Source: Prorocentrum cordatum (lineage: Eukaryota > Sar > Dinophyceae > Prorocentrales > Prorocentraceae). From it: a stretch of DNA of 64,000 bases. The notes below the pieces were generated by a model. That model searched no databases and was not told the DNA's origin. It worked only from the letters and a program-made list of their open reading frames with translations. Where the stretch lies: contig CAUYUJ010015310.1 of NCBI GenBank assembly GCA_963575745.1, positions 17,501-81,500 on the forward strand, read 5' to 3'. How positions within the stretch are numbered: position 1 is the first letter of the stretch; each line of letters opens with the position of its first letter. This document shows, piece after piece, positions 61,850 through 64,000 of this stretch. The translations under genes were made by a program, and so were the position numbers.

Positions 61850-62130
61850 ACGGTCTGACCGTTTGGCTTCGTGCTGCGGGCAACCCGCGCGCGTCGCTGG
61901 GGCCCTCTCGGGGCGACCGGCGCGCGTTGCGGGAATTCCGCGCTGCGCTCTGCGCAGAGCCTCGCTCGCCCCCGTCGTCTCTCTGCCCGGCGGCCACAGC
62001 TTTGCCCGCTATCAGCCAGCCAGCTCTCTCTGCTCCGCGCAGCGGACGACCCGCGCGCGTCGCCAGGACCCCTCGGGGGCGACCGGCGCGCGTCGCGGGG
62101 GCCCCGCGCGGCGCCGCGCCCGCAGCCGCG
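61850..62130 (+). repeat. 168-bp-type repeat, under two copies (module B)
   Basis: The acgacccgcgcgcgtcgc landmark and its gggcaacccgcgcgcg variant (61877 and 62046) are about 168 bp apart, as in module A. Confidence 0.7.
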
Positions 62131-62148
62131 GACATGGGCGCGAACGGG

Positions 62149-62149
<1 letters not shown>

Positions 62150-62181
<32 letters not shown>

Positions 62182-62312
62182 TGAAAACAAAAAAAAACAT
62201 TTAAAAAAAGAGAAAGAGAAATATAGAGAGGGGGAAAAACAGAGAAAGAGAAAGAGAGAAAGAGAGAAAAAGAGAAATAGAGAAAGAGAGAGAGAGAGAG
62301 AGAAACAAAAAC
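62150..62312 (+). repeat. GA-rich microsatellite
   Basis: A ga dinucleotide run (62155-62181) passes into irregular agaaagag and gaaata repeats. It is absent from module A at the same place. Confidence 0.9.
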
Positions 62313-62314
62313 AT

Positions 62315-62790
62315 CACAGGAAGGAAGCGGGCGCGATCCTCGGGAGGAGCGCGCCGACATGGGCGTCGACGCTTATGCGCGTGGACTGATTCGCACGCAG
62401 ACTCATTCACAATCAGACTCACTCGCGCTCAATCTCTCGCACGCAGACCAATCGTCTTCGCCCGCGTCGCGTGCCCCGCCGCGCATCTCGGCACGCCCCT
62501 CGCACGGTTCGGGGCCCCATAGGGAGCGCGAACAAACATGAGATGCATAATTGCGGTATTCACAACTGCGCATGGTTGTGTCTTTCGCCAGGATAATTTC
62601 CTGGACGCGCCGTGTCTTACATCTTCAAATAAAACCAAATTGAAAGACTGGTTGGTTGGTGGAGTGGTTGGCCGATTGGCCGCCGATGGCAACGTTAGTT
62701 TTTCCCAACCATCTTGTGGTGTTGGGTTTTCGTTTTGAGAAGACGGACCCCGCGTGCATCCTCTCCTTCTCCTCCTCCCCTTCCTCCCTC
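62315..62790 (+). repeat. Module B right part and module C left part
   Basis: gcgcgatcctcgggaggagc and gacatgggcgtcg match the sequence at 50438-50470 that lies just before the retrotransposon. The ctcattcacaatcagactca stretch matches the sequence after it (about 60310). cccaaccatcttgtggtg at 62704 opens module C. This copy therefore resembles the site before insertion. Confidence 0.65.
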
Positions 62791-62799
62791 CCTCCCTCT

Positions 62800-63470
62800 C
62801 GGCGCGCCTCTCACACGCTTCGTGGCCCCATGGGGAGCTCCACCTGAGGTCCCAGAGGTGCAGTCCGCATGGCGGCGCCGCCCAATTTTGGCACACCCAT
62901 CGCACATTTCGTGGTCCCATAGGGAAGTCCACTGAAGGTCCCAGTGGCGCAGGTCGCGTGGCGGCGCCGTCCCGTGTTGGCACGCCTTCACACGTTTCGT
63001 GGCCACATAAGCAACTCCACCTAAGGTCCCAGTGGCGCAGTTCGCGTGGCGGCGCCGCCCCATTGTGACACACCCGTCATACGTTTCGTGGCCACATAGG
63101 AAACCGCATTTAAGGTCCCAATGGAGCAGTCCGCATGGCGGCGCCGCCCGATTTTGGCACACCCCTCAGACGCTTCGTGGCCCCATCGGGAACCTCACCT
63201 ACGGTCCCAATTGCGTAGTCCGCATGGCGGCGCCGCCCGATTTTGGCACACTCCCTCGCACGTCCTATGGCCCCATAGGGAGCTTCACCGAAGGCCCCAG
63301 TGGCAGCGTTCGCATGGCGTCCCCGCCCCATTTCGGCACATCCCTCACACGTTTTGCGGCCCATAAAAAGGGCTCCACATCTGGCCCCAATAGCAGCGCC
63401 CGCATGGCGACCCCGCCCCATTTCGGCACGCTCTTCACGCGCTTCGTGGCCCCATATGGAGATGCACCGA
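62800..63470 (+). repeat. 89-bp tandem array, module C
   Basis: Same unit as in modules A and B, about seven copies with more substitutions. It passes directly into the ttcacaattgcatatgg block, without the terminal exon or the 168-bp repeats. Confidence 0.9.
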
Positions 63471-63654
63471 GGGCGATACTAACAACGACGGTTTTCACAA
63501 TTGCATATGGTTGGGCCTTTCGCCAGGCTCATTTCAATGTCAACAGATTCGTTCCAGATCAAGAATTCCCTGCGGGACCCGCCGTTCGAGACGTGTCTGG
63601 TCAGTTCGTGAGTGTGCTGGTTGGCTCGCCGGATTCCGGGTCAAGATTTGTTTT

Positions 63655-63960
63655 CTGGGGTGGTTGGTTGGTTGGTTGGGCGGTGGTTGGTTGGTGGGTT
63701 GGTTGGTGGATTGGTTATTGATTTTTTGGGCGGTTGGTTGGCTGGTTGGTGGGTTGGATAGTTGGCTGGTTGGTTGGCTCACCGGTTTCTAGGTTTTTTT
63801 TTCCGAGGCGATGGGGAGGTTGGTTGGAAGGTTGGTTGGTTGTTTGGTTGGTTGGCTGGTTGGTTGGGCGTTTGGTTGGTTGGTTGGCTGGTTGGTTCGC
63901 TTGCGTCAGGTCGTTTGGTTGATTGGTTGGGTTTCTGGGTGGCCGGTTGCCCGCTTGCTC
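63655..63960 (+). repeat. GGTT microsatellite
   Basis: Irregular ggttggttgg repeats with gctg and gtgg interruptions run to the end of the window. A shorter version lies at 62650-62680. Confidence 0.92.
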
Positions 63961-64000
63961 GGGTGGTTGGCCAGTTCTCCCCCCCTTTCCCCTTCCTCTC

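Overview
The window is GC-rich nuclear DNA from a eukaryote, almost certainly a dinoflagellate. Three things point there. Nine sites match the dinoflagellate spliced-leader (SL) exon closely. One large gene is a Helitron Rep-helicase whose framework I recognise from dinoflagellate genomes. The 50-60 kb element has the domain order of a dinoflagellate Copia retrotransposon. The genus cannot be fixed from the sequence alone. Nearly everything is repeat or broken mobile element; no rRNA, tRNA, CRISPR array or bacterial-style operon was seen.

Positions 1-15.3 kb are satellite-like. A 25/27/28-bp monomer family, arranged as an 80-bp trimer, fills 241-1196 and 11600-14995. An 11-13-bp minisatellite follows it. 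Between the two large arrays lie six tandem copies of a roughly 1.33-kb unit (1473-9430), each carrying one SL-like 20-mer. A 240-bp leader occurs at 1 and again at 11351, so the region is also duplicated at about 11.35 kb. Just before 15.3 kb is a stacked, multiply trans-spliced SL relic.

Positions 15.3-25.7 kb hold a long degenerate Helitron-type coding region. In order it has an OTU-like protease domain, zinc-binding motifs, a HUH/Y2 Rep nuclease, a Pif1-family helicase and a Cys-rich tail. It carries several single-base frameshifts and one nonsense codon. Its helicase is split exactly in the Walker B motif by a 465-bp GT-AG intron filled with the same satellite monomer and flanked by AGGT on both sides, which is the signature of an introner-type intron.

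Positions 25.7-32.6 kb are mixed satellite fragments, a very long TAG microsatellite and one plausible protein fragment resembling a dynamin stalk. Positions 32.7-40.8 kb carry five minus-strand coding regions of dinoflagellate-type uncharacterised proteins, several damaged, separated by short palindromes and minisatellites. They may be exons of one or two genes or a unidirectional cluster. Positions 41-48.6 kb are mostly microsatellites and degenerate minisatellites with no supportable gene.

Positions 48.7-64 kb are built from a roughly 2.1-kb module: TCC microsatellite, 89-bp array, a short exon, 168-bp repeats. The first module is interrupted by a 9.6-kb decayed Copia LTR retrotransposon (50503-60147); the second module approximates the empty site. 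The window ends in a GGTT microsatellite.

All calls come from reading the sequence and recalling protein families. No database search or alignment was run.
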